Shown here in pieces: positions 21,011 through 31,166 of a DNA stretch of 64,000 nt (position 1 is the first letter of the stretch; each line of letters opens with the position of its first letter). Under the pieces are notes generated by a model, which was not told where the DNA came from, did no database searches, and worked only from the letters and a program-made list of their open reading frames with translations. The stretch is from Undibacter mobilis (GTDB lineage Bacteria; Pseudomonadota; Alphaproteobacteria; Rhizobiales; Xanthobacteraceae), in contig NZ_QRGO01000003.1 in NCBI RefSeq assembly GCF_003367195.1, positions 248,001-312,000 on the forward strand, in the 5' to 3' direction. The position numbers and the translations under genes are program-made.

Positions 21011-22276
21011 GTGCTCGAACCGCTGGTCATCGTCCGCGCCGCTCATTTCGCCGCCTGCACGGTGGCCATGGGCACCCTCGTGCTCGCGCTGCTGACCGCG
21101 CGCGCGGGGGCGCGGAGCGGGCCGGCCGGCGGCGCGGGCGCCGAACAAGGCTTCCGCGGGCTGGCCCTGGCCGCGCTCGCGGTGGCGGCGGTGTCCGGCG
21201 CGCTGTGGCTAGCTCTCATCGCCGCCACCATTCTCGATGTCCCCCTTCCCGAGGTGTTTGGCGACGGTGGAATCACGACAGTCGCGCTGGACACACGCTT
21301 CGGCCGGATCGGCTGTCTGCGGCTGGCGCTGGTCCTGATCGCGGCGGCGTTGCTGCTGTGGAAAGGAAACGGCTGGACGGCCTTGGCGGCAACCACGGCG
21401 CTGATCGCAAGCGTCGCCATCATGGGCCATGCCGGGGCCGGGACCGGGATGACCGGTGCAATCCACCTGACATCCGACGTTATTCATCTCGCTGCGGCCG
21501 GCGCTTGGCTCGGGGCCCTGCCGGCGCTGGCGTGGCTGCTGTGGCGGAGCCGAACCGGGCCGGCCCAGGGCGCGCTCGCGGCGGAGGTCACCCGGCGCTT
21601 CGGCACAGTCGCGCTGATCGCCGTGGCAGCGCTCCTCGCCAGTGGCATCGTCAATACCGCCATTCTGGTCGGCTGGCCGACCGATCCATTAGCCACCACC
21701 TATGCCCGGGCGCTGGCGCTGAAGATCGGCCTGTTTGTCGCCATGCTGGCCCTGGCCGCCTTTAACCGGTTCCGGCTGACACCGGCGCTGCCGCGGCCGG
21801 GCGCGTTGCGCGCGTTGGCCGGCACGGCGCTGGCGGAGACGGGGCTCGGCCTCGGGGTTCTGCTGCTTGTGGGGCTACTCGGCACCCTGCCGCCGGCCGC
21901 ACATGTGCATACGTCTTCAGCAGCGGTTAATCGTGAGGCAGCTTTCGTCCATATCCACACCGCGCAGGTAATGGCCGATCTGACCATCAACCCCGGACGG
22001 GCCGGCGTCTCCACGGCAACCGTCCAGCTCTGGCACGAAGATTACCGGTCCTACGCCGCTGATCGTGTCCGTTTAACCCTCGAACCCAAGAACAAGGCGC
22101 TTGAGACCGTGACCCGCGATGCGGCCGCAGGCCCTGACGGAACCTGGGTGGTGGGAAGCTTGCGTATACAATCCGGAGGCGAGTGGATAGCGCGGCTCAG
22201 CATCGAGCGCGGCGGCAGGGCGGTCGTTCTCGACGCTCCGGTCGTATTGGCGCAGTGCAGCAACGATTGCTGGTGA
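21011..22276 (+). CDS. copD: CopD-family copper import protein with extra C-terminal periplasmic domain
   Basis: This 421-residue membrane protein starts at GTG 21011 (GCGGAG upstream). About eight hydrophobic segments span residues 5-300, with the CopD histidines in RAAHFAA, MGHAGAGTGMTGAIHLTSDVIHL and the last helices. Residues 300-421 form an extra hydrophilic domain starting AAHVHTSSAAVNREAAFVHIH, resembling the YtkA-like domains found at the end of YcnJ-type CopCD fusions. It should move copper across the inner membrane. The start is 14 bp after copC. It is the last gene before the terminator. Confidence 0.88.
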   Translation: MLEPLVIVRAAHFAACTVAMGTLVLALLTARAGARSGPAGGAGAEQGFRGLALAALAVAAVSGALWLALIAATILDVPLPEVFGDGGITTVALDTRFGRIGCLRLALVLIAAALLLWKGNGWTALAATTALIASVAIMGHAGAGTGMTGAIHLTSDVIHLAAAGAWLGALPALAWLLWRSRTGPAQGALAAEVTRRFGTVALIAVAALLASGIVNTAILVGWPTDPLATTYARALALKIGLFVAMLALAAFNRFRLTPALPRPGALRALAGTALAETGLGLGVLLLVGLLGTLPPAAHVHTSSAAVNREAAFVHIHTAQVMADLTINPGRAGVSTATVQLWHEDYRSYAADRVRLTLEPKNKALETVTRDAAAGPDGTWVVGSLRIQSGGEWIARLSIERGGRAVVLDAPVVLAQCSNDCW

Positions 22277-22284
22277 CACCCCTG

Positions 22285-22483
22285 ATTCCTTCGACTAGCA
22301 TTCTTGTTACCGCGAGGCAGGATATCCGGCAGCAAGACCGGCGTTCCGACAAACGGTCCAAGTCTTGGGAGGAAAGTCTCCGGCGCGGAAAGCGCAGCCG
22401 CCCCGATCAAAAAGCCGCATAAGGCTCGGGGTTGAGAGACAGATACAACGACGAGCAGGGCACGGAGCCCTGCTCTTTTTTTT
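22285..22483 (+). ncRNA. Candidate structured RNA or 3' leader ending in a terminator
   Basis: The interval after copD has no convincing gene but is rich in nested complementary words. These include CCAAGTCTTGG, CGGCGC/GCGCAGCCG around a GGAAA loop, and CCCCGA/TCGGGG enclosing AGCC/GGCT. It ends in the terminator at 22453. It could be the structured 3' end of the copper mRNA or an independent small RNA. I found no match to a known riboswitch or RNA family by eye. Confidence 0.3.
22453..22483 (+). terminator. Rho-independent terminator of the copper operon
   Basis: GAGCAGGGC (22453-22461) pairs perfectly with GCCCTGCTC (22467-22475) around ACGGA, followed by eight T. It is the strongest terminator in the window. 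Confidence 0.95.
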
Positions 22484-22513
22484 GCCCGGCGCGAATGGCG
22501 CCGAGCACGCCCC

Positions 22514-22786
22514 TCACGACACCGGCGGCTGCGAGATTCGCTTGAGGAATTCGAGCGGCAGCAGGTCGTAGACATACGCAAAGTACATCGCCGCGAAAAT
22601 CGCCGCCGAGATCACGGTCGTATAGAGCACCTTGATCCAGACGCGATGAATGGCGGGTGCGCCGGGATCGGTGCCTTCGATGAAATCGCCGCTTTCGTGC
22701 TGGCTGCGCACGCCGAAGGGCAGAACGGCGAAGAACGTCACCCACCAGACGAGGACGTAGATCGCGATGATGGTGGTAACGGTCAT
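22514..22786 (-). CDS. DUF1467 family small membrane protein
   Basis: The 90-residue protein has two membrane segments (residues 5-25 and 52-72) joined by a polar loop with LPFGVRSQHESGDFIEGTDPGAP, typical of DUF1467. The family is confined largely to alphaproteobacteria and has no assigned function. It follows mce by 29 bp and closes the long nuo-birA-rnj-mce transcription unit, a gene order often seen in Rhizobiales. Confidence 0.9.
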   Translation of the reverse strand: MTVTTIIAIYVLVWWVTFFAVLPFGVRSQHESGDFIEGTDPGAPAIHRVWIKVLYTTVISAAIFAAMYFAYVYDLLPLEFLKRISQPPVS

Positions 22787-22815
22787 GGCCGCTCCTTGCG
22801 CGGGTACTTCAAATT

Positions 22816-23220
22816 TCAGGCCTGCTCGAGCTCGACCAGCGTTCCGCAGAAATCCTTCGGATGCAGGAACAGCACCGGCTTGCCATGCGCGCCGATCTTT
22901 GGCTCGCCGTCGCCGAGCACGCGCGCGCCCTGAATCTTCAGCTTGTCGCGGGCGGCGATGATGTCATCGACCTCGTAACAGACGTGATGAATGCCGCCGT
23001 CCGGATTCTTGTCGAGAAATTTGGCGATCGGCGATCCCTCGCTCATCGGCTCGAGCAGCTCGATCTTGGTGTTCGGCAGATTGATGAACACGGTGAAGAC
23101 GCCGTGGTCCGGCTGCGCCACCTTGTCCGTGACGTCGGCGCCGAGCGTGTCGCGATAGACCGCGGAAGCCTTGGCGATATCGCGCACGGCGATGGCAACG
23201 TGATTGAGACGACCGATCAT
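22816..23220 (-). CDS. mce: Methylmalonyl-CoA epimerase
   Basis: This 134-residue VOC-fold protein begins MIGRLNHVAIAVRDI. It contains the metal ligands expected of the family: His7, the GGIHHVCYEV segment, and the C-terminal Glu of GTLVELE. It interconverts (R)- and (S)-methylmalonyl-CoA in propionyl-CoA breakdown. It lies 39 bp downstream of rnj on the same strand. Length and motifs match Mce closely. Confidence 0.92.
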   Translation of the reverse strand: MIGRLNHVAIAVRDIAKASAVYRDTLGADVTDKVAQPDHGVFTVFINLPNTKIELLEPMSEGSPIAKFLDKNPDGGIHHVCYEVDDIIAARDKLKIQGARVLGDGEPKIGAHGKPVLFLHPKDFCGTLVELEQA

Positions 23221-23259
23221 GGCACTTCCCTACCTCTCACTTGGGGCCGGCAGAATTCA

Positions 23260-24942
23260 TCATACGACGAGCACATGGACATGGCACATGGGCTTCTTGC
23301 CCCAGCGCTGCGACACCGTTGAGCGCACGGCGCGCCGAACGGCCTCCGCCAACGCGTCCGGATCGCCGCGGCGCTTGCGCGGCAGGGTTTCGTAGGTCGT
23401 CTCGATCGCATCCAACACGATGTCGTGCATCAGTTCGCCGCCGGCATCGCGCTCCGGAATGCCGATCATGTCGAATTCCGGGTCGGCGGCAAGCTCGCCG
23501 CGCTCGGTCAGCGCCAGCGCGACAGAAATGGCCCCGCCGAAAGCCAGCCGCTTGCGATCCGCGATGGTGCGGGCATCCGCCTGCACCAGCAGATAACCAT
23601 CTTTATAAGTGCGGCCTGCCGGCACCTCGTCGATGATGGCGGCCTTGCCTTCGACCAGCCGCACCAGATCGCCGTTGCGGCACTGCACGACCTCGGGAAT
23701 GCCCAGCGCGCGGCCGAGCTTGGCGTGCTCGGACAGATGCAGCGCCTCGCCATGGACGGGAATGAGGATCTTCGGCTTCACCCAAGTGAGCAACTGCTCG
23801 ACTTCACCGCGGCGCGGATGGCCGGAAACGTGGACCATATGGGTGCGGTCAGTGATGACCTCGATGCCCTGATCAATCAGACCGTTGATAATGCGGCCGA
23901 CCTCTTTCTCGTTGCCGGGAATGGTACGCGCCGAAAAAATCACGGTGTCGCCGCGCGACAAGGTGACATCCGGGTGCTGGTCCTCGGCGATGCGCGCCAG
24001 CGCCGCGCGCGGTTCGCCCTGGCTGCCGGTGCACAACGCCACCACCTTGTCCGGCGGCAGATAGCCATAGGCATCGACCGAGCGGAAAGCCTTCACACCG
24101 TCGAGCAGGCCGAGTTCACGCGAGATGGCGACGACACGGTCCATAGCACGGCCGACGACGACCACCTCGCGACCGGCTGCATCCGCCGCCAGCGCCACAC
24201 TGCGAAGCCGCTCGACGTTGGACGCAAAGGTGGTGACGGCGACCCGCCCCTTGGCATTTTTGATCAGACCGGCGATGGTTTTTTCGACGTCGGATTCCGA
24301 CGGCGAGATGCCGTCACGGACCGCGTTGGTCGAATCGCCGACCACGGCAAGGCAACCTTCCTCGCCAAGCGCCCGCAGTCTGGCCTCGTCAGTACCGGGC
24401 CCCAGCATCGGCGTCTTGTCGATCTTCCAGTCACCGGTGTGCAGCACCGTGCCGGCCGGCGTGCGGATAATGAGCGCAGTCGCCTCCGGGATCGAATGCG
24501 CCATCGCCACCATCTCGATGTCGAAGGTGCCGACATTGAAGCGATCGCCGGGACGGACGATGGTCACCGGAATTTCCGGCACGCCCGCCTCGCCGGCGCG
24601 CTTCGATTCAAGCAGCGCCGCGGTGAACGGCGTGGCATAGACCGGCACCTTCAGCTTCGGCCACAGATCGAGCAGCGCGCCGAAGTGGTCCTCGTGGGCG
24701 TGGGTGATAACGATGCCGGCGAGATTCTTGCGCTCCGAGACAAGGAAACCGATATCCGGCAGGATCAGATCGACACCCGGCAAGTGTTCTTCCTGCGCAA
24801 AGGAGACGCCAAGATCGACCGCCAGCCACGTCCGTTTGTGGTCATTGCCGAGGCCATAGACCGACAGGTTCATGCCGATTTCACCGACGCCGCCAAGCGG
24901 CGCGTAAACGAGGTCGGTGCGATTGCTGCTGTTGTTGTTCAT
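23260..24942 (-). CDS. rnj: Ribonuclease J
   Basis: The 560-residue metallo-beta-lactamase/beta-CASP nuclease has HAHEDH at residues 81-86 (zinc ligands), LHTGDWKID, GDSTNA, and a C-terminal beta-CASP and RNase J domain with VSGHPRRGE and PVHGE. RNase J is a 5' exonuclease and endonuclease that matures rRNA and decays mRNA. In alphaproteobacteria it coexists with RNase E. Its start overlaps the birA stop by 4 bp, indicating translational coupling. Confidence 0.95.
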   Translation of the reverse strand: MNNNSSNRTDLVYAPLGGVGEIGMNLSVYGLGNDHKRTWLAVDLGVSFAQEEHLPGVDLILPDIGFLVSERKNLAGIVITHAHEDHFGALLDLWPKLKVPVYATPFTAALLESKRAGEAGVPEIPVTIVRPGDRFNVGTFDIEMVAMAHSIPEATALIIRTPAGTVLHTGDWKIDKTPMLGPGTDEARLRALGEEGCLAVVGDSTNAVRDGISPSESDVEKTIAGLIKNAKGRVAVTTFASNVERLRSVALAADAAGREVVVVGRAMDRVVAISRELGLLDGVKAFRSVDAYGYLPPDKVVALCTGSQGEPRAALARIAEDQHPDVTLSRGDTVIFSARTIPGNEKEVGRIINGLIDQGIEVITDRTHMVHVSGHPRRGEVEQLLTWVKPKILIPVHGEALHLSEHAKLGRALGIPEVVQCRNGDLVRLVEGKAAIIDEVPAGRTYKDGYLLVQADARTIADRKRLAFGGAISVALALTERGELAADPEFDMIGIPERDAGGELMHDIVLDAIETTYETLPRKRRGDPDALAEAVRRAVRSTVSQRWGKKPMCHVHVLVV

Positions 24943-25694
24943 GCTTGTCCAAATCCAAATACTTCACCGGCGGTGACGGCGGTGGTGCCATCCTCGCTCC
25001 GCACCAGAAGCCGGCCCTGTTCGTCCAGCCCGTCGAAAACTCCCGAGAACTCCCGCTCCGGCAAGCGCACCCTGATGTCCTGCCCGAGACCTGCGGCACG
25101 CTTGAGCCAGGCGCTGCGGATCGCGGCAAAGCCTTGCCCGCGGTCCCATTGCGCCAGCCGCGCCTGCATCGCCGCGGCCAGCGCGCGCAACAGCATTTCC
25201 GGCATGACATTCGCACCCGCCGTCCGCAGATCGGTCGCCGGATAAGGTGTGTCCGCCGGATGACTGGCGCAGTTGACGCCCATGCCGATAACGGCGGCGA
25301 AGGGCGGCCCGCTCTCGGCCTCGATCAGGATACCCGCGATCTTGGCGCCACCGAGCAGAACGTCATTGGGCCATTTCACCGTGAGCAATGGTCCAAGGTG
25401 CGGCGCGCGGTCGGCAACGGCGTCATGCAGCGCCAGCGCGGCGACGAAAGACAGTTGCGCGGCAATGGCCTGCGGTGCGGGATCGGTCAGCAGCAATGAC
25501 GAATAGAGATTGCCGACTGGCGAGGCCCATTCCTTGCCGCGGCGGCCGCGACCGATTTCCTGCTGCGCGGCGGTGATCCACAACGGGCCGCGCTCGCCGG
25601 TACGCGCACGCACCAGCGCTTCGGCATTGGTCGAGCCGAGACTGTCAAAAGCTATGTGCCGGACCCCCGCCAGGTCCGTGGCTTCGCGGTTCAT
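24939..25694 (-). CDS. birA: Biotin--[acetyl-CoA-carboxylase] ligase
   Basis: The 251-residue protein is a monofunctional biotin protein ligase. It shows the biotinyl-AMP loop GRGRRGKEW and KWPNDVLLGGAKIAGILIE, with a C-terminal SH3-like domain containing LVRSEDGTTAVTAGEVFGF. It has no N-terminal winged-helix domain, so unlike E. coli BirA it should not repress transcription. It biotinylates carboxylases such as AccB. It lies between nuoN and rnj, a placement typical of Rhizobiales. Confidence 0.94.
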   Translation of the reverse strand: MNREATDLAGVRHIAFDSLGSTNAEALVRARTGERGPLWITAAQQEIGRGRRGKEWASPVGNLYSSLLLTDPAPQAIAAQLSFVAALALHDAVADRAPHLGPLLTVKWPNDVLLGGAKIAGILIEAESGPPFAAVIGMGVNCASHPADTPYPATDLRTAGANVMPEMLLRALAAAMQARLAQWDRGQGFAAIRSAWLKRAAGLGQDIRVRLPEREFSGVFDGLDEQGRLLVRSEDGTTAVTAGEVFGFGQA

Positions 25695-25755
25695 CTCGTT
25701 AGCGGCGCGTGGTCTTATCCGATTTCAGGATCACGCGCTGCGCGTCATACGCGCA

Positions 25756-27195
25756 CTAGAATAGCGATTTGGCCGCCGCCGTTGCTGCGCCGATGAGCGG
25801 CGCGGGATACAGGAAGAAGACAATGTTCAGCGTACCGAACACGGCGAGCATCAGCCCGACCAGAACCGGTATGCGCTGGAACGCCGGCGCCGGCTGGTCG
25901 AAATACATCACCTTGACGATGGCGAGATAGTAGAATGCGCCCACCACGCTCGACAGCACCCCAAGCACGGCGAGCGTGAACAGCCCGGCATTCACGGCGG
26001 CAAGGAAGACATAGAACTTGCCGAAGAAGCCGGCGAGCGGCGGGACGCCGGCGAGCGAAAACAGCAGCATCGCCAGCATGAAAGCCATTGTCGGCTTGGT
26101 GCGCGACAGGCCCGACAGGTCGCTGATATTCTCGACCATCACTCCGTCGCGGCGCATCGACAGGATGCAGGCGAAGGTGCCGAGCGTCATGCCGACATAG
26201 ATCGTCATGTAGATCAGCACGCCCTGCACGCCTTCGGCGGTGCCGGCGGCAAGACCGACCAGTGCAAAACCCATATGGCCGATCGACGAATAGGCCATCA
26301 GGCGTTTGATGTTCTTCTGGCCGATCGCAGCGAAAGCGCCGAGCGCCATCGAGGCGATGGCGACGAAGACGACAATCTGCTGCCAGGAATGGGTGACACC
26401 CGGAAACGCAACGATGGTGGCGCGGACGAAGATGGCGATGCCGGCAACCTTTGGCGCTGCGGCGAAGAACGCCGTGACCGGCGTCGGCGCGCCCTCATAG
26501 ACGTCCGGCGTCCACATGTGGAACGGCACGGCCGAGATCTTGAAGCAGAAGCCGGCGAACAGGAACACGATGCCGAAGATCAGCCCGGTGCCCGCACCGC
26601 CCTGCGCCGCTTTGGCGATACCGGCGAAGTTCACGGTGCCGGTGAAGCCGTAGATCAGCGACGCGCCGTACAGCAGCATGCCGGACGACAGCGCACCGAG
26701 CACAAAATATTTGAGGCCCGCTTCGGTCGATTTGGCGTTGTCGCGGTTCGACGAAGCGATGACGTAAAGCGGCAGGCTCATCAGCTCGAGGCCGAGATAA
26801 AGCGCGATCAGGTCGTTGGCCGAAATGAGCACCAACATGCCGAGCGTGGCGAGCAGCACCAGCACGCCGTATTCGGCCTTCTGCAGGTTCTCTTTGGTGA
26901 GATAGTCCAGCGACAGGATCAGCGTGCCGGCGGAGCCGGCCAGCGTCAGCAGCTTGAGGAAGCGCGCGAAGTCGTCGACGACGAAGCTGCCGTCGAACAA
27001 GGTGACGCGGCCGGCCGGCAGCCAGACGATCAGCGCGCCGATGCCGATCAGCAGCAGGATACACAGGGTATTGACGAAGCGCGCCGAGCGCTCGCCGACG
27101 AACACCGACAGCATCAGCAGCGCCATGGCGCCGATCGCCAGCACGATCTCCGGGAAGATCGGCTGCAGCGCGTTTATCGAGGTCAAGGTATTCAT
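25756..27195 (-). CDS. nuoN: NADH-quinone oxidoreductase subunit N
   Basis: This 479-residue polytopic protein of the proton-pumping Mrp/Nuo antiporter family has about 14 helices. It contains [12 protein letters not shown] and the conserved [21 protein letters not shown] with its key Lys. It is one of the three antiporter-like subunits (L, M, N) of complex I in the inner membrane. It overlaps nuoM by 4 bp and is the last nuo gene, 61 bp before birA. Confidence 0.96.
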   Translation of the reverse strand: MNTLTSINALQPIFPEIVLAIGAMALLMLSVFVGERSARFVNTLCILLLIGIGALIVWLPAGRVTLFDGSFVVDDFARFLKLLTLAGSAGTLILSLDYLTKENLQKAEYGVLVLLATLGMLVLISANDLIALYLGLELMSLPLYVIASSNRDNAKSTEAGLKYFVLGALSSGMLLYGASLIYGFTGTVNFAGIAKAAQGGAGTGLIFGIVFLFAGFCFKISAVPFHMWTPDVYEGAPTPVTAFFAAAPKVAGIAIFVRATIVAFPGVTHSWQQIVVFVAIASMALGAFAAIGQKNIKRLMAYSSIGHMGFALVGLAAGTAEGVQGVLIYMTIYVGMTLGTFACILSMRRDGVMVENISDLSGLSRTKPTMAFMLAMLLFSLAGVPPLAGFFGKFYVFLAAVNAGLFTLAVLGVLSSVVGAFYYLAIVKVMYFDQPAPAFQRIPVLVGLMLAVFGTLNIVFFLYPAPLIGAATAAAKSLF

Positions 27196-28751
27196 CGCGT
27201 GGCGCTCACCGGGGTAACGCTGGCCTCAAGGCGCGCATCGGCCGCGGCCGCCGCCTTGCTGCCCTCTTCTTTGGCCGTCTTCACTGCCTTGCCGTAGCCG
27301 TCGAGCAAATGCGCGATCGAGGCCGACGACATGTCGAGCACAGGCTTCGGCGCAACGCCGAACAGGATGGTCAGTACGACCAGCGGCGCAAAAATCAACG
27401 CTTCGCGCAGGCCCATGTCGCGGATGCCCTCGACCGCCGGCTTGAGCGTGCCGAAGGCAATCTTCCGGTACAGCCACAGCGCATAGGCCGCCGACAGAAT
27501 GACGCCGATGGTGGCGAAGGTCGCGACCGGAATGTTGACCTTGAAGGTGCCGATCAGCGTCAGGAATTCACCGACGAAACCGGAGGTGCCCGGCAGGCCG
27601 ACATTGGCCATGGTGAACAGCATGAAGACGAAAGCGAACACCGGCATGCGGTGCGCAAGACCACCGTAGAACGCGATCTCGCGGGTGTGCATGCGGTCGT
27701 AGATAACGCCGACGCAGAGGAACAGAGCGCCGGAGACGATGCCGTGCGAGATCATCTGGAACACCGCGCCGGACACGCCCTGATGGGTCGCGGCGAAGAT
27801 GCCCATGGTGACGTAGCCCATATGCGCGACGGAGGAGTAAGCGATCAGCTTCTTGATATCCTCCTGCATCAGCGCCACCAGCGAGGTGTAGACGATGGCG
27901 ATGACCGACATGGTCCAGACCAGCGGCGCGAAGTAGTCGCTCGCGATCGGAAACATCGGCAGCGAGAAGCGCAGGAAGCCGTAGCCGCCCATCTTCAGGA
28001 GGATCGCCGCCAGAATGACAGAGCCTGCGGTTGGGGCCTCGACGTGAGCGTCCGGCAGCCAGGTGTGGACCGGCCACATCGGCATTTTCACCGCAAAAGA
28101 GGCAAAGAACGCCAGCCAGGCCCAGTATTGCATCCCCGCCGGGAAGCCGTGGCGGAGCAGCGTCGGGATATCGGTCGTGCCCGCCTGCCAGTACATCGCC
28201 ATGATGGCGAGCAGCATCAGCACCGAGCCGGCGAAAGTGTAGAGGAAGAACTTGAAGCTGGCATAGACGCGACGCGGACCGCCCCAGATGCCGATAATCA
28301 GGAACATCGGGATCAGGCCGCCTTCGAAGAACAAATAGAACAGCACCAGATCGAGCGCGGCGAAGGTGCCGATCATCAGCGCCTCCAGAACCAGGAAGGC
28401 GATCATGTATTCCTTCACCCGGCGCTGCACCGAGGTCCAGCTCGCGAGAATACAGATCGGCATCAGCGCCGTGGTCAGGATGATAAACGGCAGCGAAATG
28501 CCGTCGACGCCCATGTGATAGGAAGCGACCCCGAGCCAGTCGTGCTTCTCGGTGAACTGGAACTCCGGCGACGACGGATCGAAGCGGCGCACCAGCACCA
28601 GCGACACTGCGAAGGTGATCGACGTGGTCCACAGCGCGATCCAGCGCGCGGTGCCCTTGGCAATCGGTCCGTTGCCGCGCGCCATGATCAGCACGAGCAG
28701 CGCGCCGAGGATCGGCAAGAAGGTGACGACGGAGAGCACAGGCCAAGCCAT
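27192..28751 (-). CDS. nuoM: NADH-quinone oxidoreductase subunit M
   Basis: The 519-residue membrane protein shows family landmarks [31 protein letters not shown] and [20 protein letters not shown], including the pumping Glu and Lys residues. It is the second antiporter-like subunit of complex I. The C-terminus carries an extra Ala/Lys-rich tail of about 30 residues. It starts 1 bp after nuoL ends and overlaps nuoN. Confidence 0.96.
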   Translation of the reverse strand: MAWPVLSVVTFLPILGALLVLIMARGNGPIAKGTARWIALWTTSITFAVSLVLVRRFDPSSPEFQFTEKHDWLGVASYHMGVDGISLPFIILTTALMPICILASWTSVQRRVKEYMIAFLVLEALMIGTFAALDLVLFYLFFEGGLIPMFLIIGIWGGPRRVYASFKFFLYTFAGSVLMLLAIMAMYWQAGTTDIPTLLRHGFPAGMQYWAWLAFFASFAVKMPMWPVHTWLPDAHVEAPTAGSVILAAILLKMGGYGFLRFSLPMFPIASDYFAPLVWTMSVIAIVYTSLVALMQEDIKKLIAYSSVAHMGYVTMGIFAATHQGVSGAVFQMISHGIVSGALFLCVGVIYDRMHTREIAFYGGLAHRMPVFAFVFMLFTMANVGLPGTSGFVGEFLTLIGTFKVNIPVATFATIGVILSAAYALWLYRKIAFGTLKPAVEGIRDMGLREALIFAPLVVLTILFGVAPKPVLDMSSASIAHLLDGYGKAVKTAKEEGSKAAAAADARLEASVTPVSATR

Positions 28752-28752
28752 C

Positions 28753-30849
28753 TCAGTGCACTCCCGCCGAGAACATGAACCAGGTGATGAACAGCGCCGC
28801 GCCGATCAGCATGGCGAAAGCGTAGTGGTAAAGGTAGCCGCTCTGCAGCCGCACCACGTTGCGCGTCACGTCAAGCACGCGGGCCGAGACGCCATCGGGG
28901 CCAAAGCCGTCGATGAGCCAGCCATCACCCTTCTTCCACAGCGAGCGACCTAGCCATTTGGCCGGACGGACGAAGATGAAATCGTACAGCTCGTCGAAGT
29001 ACCACTTGTTGAGCAGGAACTTGTAGAGCGCCTCGTGCTGCCGCGCGAGTTCGACCGGGATATCCGGACGGCGGATATAGAACTGCCAGGCAATCGCGAA
29101 GCCGATGACCATCATCACCGTCGGCAACAGCGCGATGTGCATCGGGATGTGATGGATTTCCTCAAGGATGTGATTGTTCGGCCCGAACTTGAGCGATTCA
29201 CGGAAGAAATGCTCGACGCCGTGGCCGGCGAAAATTTCCTTGAACGGCAGGCCGGCGAGGAACGAACCCGCCGCCAGCACGGCGAGCGGGATCAACATCA
29301 CCATCGGGCTCTCGTGCGCTTCCTTCCAGTGCTTCACGTCATGCGGCTTGCCGTGGAAGGTCTTGAATACCAGACGCCATGAGTAGAACGAGGTCAGGAG
29401 CGCCGCGGTGACGGTGCAGACGAAGGCATAGAGCGCCATCGGGTTCTTGGCGACGAAGGCGGATTCGATGATGGCGTCCTTGGAGAAGTAGCCGGCCGTC
29501 AACGGGAAGCCTGTCAGCGCCAGCGTGCCGATCAGCATCACGACATAGGTGAACGGGATGCGATCCTTGAGCCCGCCCATGTTGCGGATATCCTGCTCAT
29601 GGTGCATCGCGTGGATGACCGAGCCGGCACCCAAGAACAGCAGCGCCTTGAAGAAGGCATGCGTGAACAGGTGGAACATGCCGATCGAATAGGCGCCTGA
29701 GCCCATCGCAACGAACATGTAACCGAGCTGCGAACAGGTCGAATAGGCGACGATGCGCTTGATGTCGTTCTGAACGAGTCCGATCGTGGCGGCAAAGATG
29801 GCCGTGGTGGCGCCGATGAACGTGACAAACGTCTGCGCGTTCGGCGCCAGTTCGAACAAAGGCGACAGGCGCGCCACCATGAACACACCGGCGGTCACCA
29901 TGGTCGCAGCGTGAATGAGCGCGGAAACCGGCGTCGGGCCTTCCATGGCATCCGGTAGCCAGGTGTGCAGCAGGAACTGCGCCGACTTGCCCATCGCGCC
30001 CATGAACAGGAACAGGCAGATCAAGGTCATCGCATCGGCCTGCCAGCCGAAGAAGTTGATCATCTTGCCGGTCAGCGTCGGCGCCTGGGCAAAGATGGTG
30101 TCGAAGTCGACCGCCCCGGTCAGAGCGAACAGCGCGAAGATGCCGAGCGCGAAGCCGAAATCGCCGACGCGATTGACGACAAAGGCCTTGATGGCCGCTG
30201 CATTGGCTTCAGGCTTGTAATACCAGAAGCCGATCAGCAGGTAGCTGGCGAGACCCACGCCTTCCCAGCCGAAGAACATCTGCACCAGGTTGTCGGCGGT
30301 CACCAGCATCAGCATGGCGAAGGTGAATAGCGACAGGTAGCCGAAGAAGCGCGGGCGGTAAGGCTCTTCGTGCATGTAGCCGATCGAGTAGAGATGCACG
30401 AGCGCCGACACCGTGTTGACGACGACCAGCATCACAGCGGTGAGCGTGTCGATGCGCAGCGCCCATTCGATGCGCAGATTGCCGGACACCACCCAGTCCA
30501 TGATCGGAATGCGGACGTCCGGGCCGTTGAATCCGACCTGGACCAGCGCGATCCAGGACAGGATCGCAGAGACCATCAGCAGCGTCGTGGTGATCAGTTC
30601 GGCCGTGCGCGAGCCGGCCGCGGCCGGTTCGACCGGGCCATGACCATGATCGTCGTGACCATGATCGCCGTGACCGTGGGCGCCGTGCCCGTGGTCGTGC
30701 GCATGCGCGTGATGGGTCGACGACGACACGCCCTCTTCATCACCGGGCGGCGGTGCTTCGCCGGGGAAACGGGCGCGCGCGCCAAGAAGCGCGATCAGGC
30801 CGGCGAGAATGGCCCCGAGCAGCGGAAGAAAGACAATAGCCTGATACAT
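28753..30849 (-). CDS. nuoL: NADH-quinone oxidoreductase subunit L with His-rich loop
   Basis: The 698-residue protein is the largest complex I antiporter subunit. It has [51 protein letters not shown] and the long C-terminal lateral helix. Between membrane helices 1 and 2, residues 46-70 form an insert with 12 histidines in 25 residues alternating with Gly, Ala and Asp. Such a loop could bind zinc, nickel or copper. Most NuoL proteins have a short loop there. Neighbours are nuoK (8 bp) and nuoM (1 bp). Confidence 0.96.
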   Translation of the reverse strand: MYQAIVFLPLLGAILAGLIALLGARARFPGEAPPPGDEEGVSSSTHHAHAHDHGHGAHGHGDHGHDDHGHGPVEPAAAGSRTAELITTTLLMVSAILSWIALVQVGFNGPDVRIPIMDWVVSGNLRIEWALRIDTLTAVMLVVVNTVSALVHLYSIGYMHEEPYRPRFFGYLSLFTFAMLMLVTADNLVQMFFGWEGVGLASYLLIGFWYYKPEANAAAIKAFVVNRVGDFGFALGIFALFALTGAVDFDTIFAQAPTLTGKMINFFGWQADAMTLICLFLFMGAMGKSAQFLLHTWLPDAMEGPTPVSALIHAATMVTAGVFMVARLSPLFELAPNAQTFVTFIGATTAIFAATIGLVQNDIKRIVAYSTCSQLGYMFVAMGSGAYSIGMFHLFTHAFFKALLFLGAGSVIHAMHHEQDIRNMGGLKDRIPFTYVVMLIGTLALTGFPLTAGYFSKDAIIESAFVAKNPMALYAFVCTVTAALLTSFYSWRLVFKTFHGKPHDVKHWKEAHESPMVMLIPLAVLAAGSFLAGLPFKEIFAGHGVEHFFRESLKFGPNNHILEEIHHIPMHIALLPTVMMVIGFAIAWQFYIRRPDIPVELARQHEALYKFLLNKWYFDELYDFIFVRPAKWLGRSLWKKGDGWLIDGFGPDGVSARVLDVTRNVVRLQSGYLYHYAFAMLIGAALFITWFMFSAGVH

Positions 30850-30857
30850 GAGGAGGC

Positions 30858-31166
30858 TCAGCCCTTCATCATATTGATGTCCTCAACCGCGATGGTGCCG
30901 CGGTTGCGGAAGAAGACGACGAGAATGGCAAGGCCGATGGCGGCTTCGGCCGCGGCGACAGTGAGCACCAGCAACGCGAAAATCTGCCCGGTGATGTCGC
31001 CCAGATGCGTCGAAAACGCCACAAGGTTGATGTTGACCGACAACAGGATCAGTTCGATCGACATCAGGATGATGATGACGTTCTTGCGGTTCAAGAAGAT
31101 GCCGAAGATGCCGAGCGTAAACAGGATCGCGGCAACCGACAGATAGTGACCTAGCCCAATGGTCAT
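30858..31166 (-). CDS. nuoK: NADH-quinone oxidoreductase subunit K
   Basis: The 102-residue, three-helix subunit starts at ATG 31166, overlapping the nuoJ stop by 4 bp. It contains [20 protein letters not shown] with the conserved membrane Glu, and [20 protein letters not shown] with the second Glu, both part of the proton path. The open frame extends far upstream through nuoJ in another reading, which is an artefact. Confidence 0.96.
   Translation of the reverse strand: MTIGLGHYLSVAAILFTLGIFGIFLNRKNVIIILMSIELILLSVNINLVAFSTHLGDITGQIFALLVLTVAAAEAAIGLAILVVFFRNRGTIAVEDINMMKG

Noticed and set aside
22360..22400. RNase P RNA, suggested by GAGGAAAGTCTCCGG.
   Set aside because: Only one short word matches; the rest of the conserved RNase P core is absent and the interval is too short.
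22051..22581. A 176-codon minus-strand frame overlapping the copD end and the operon terminator.
   Set aside because: It crosses a strong terminator and overlaps two well-supported genes; the sequence looks random.
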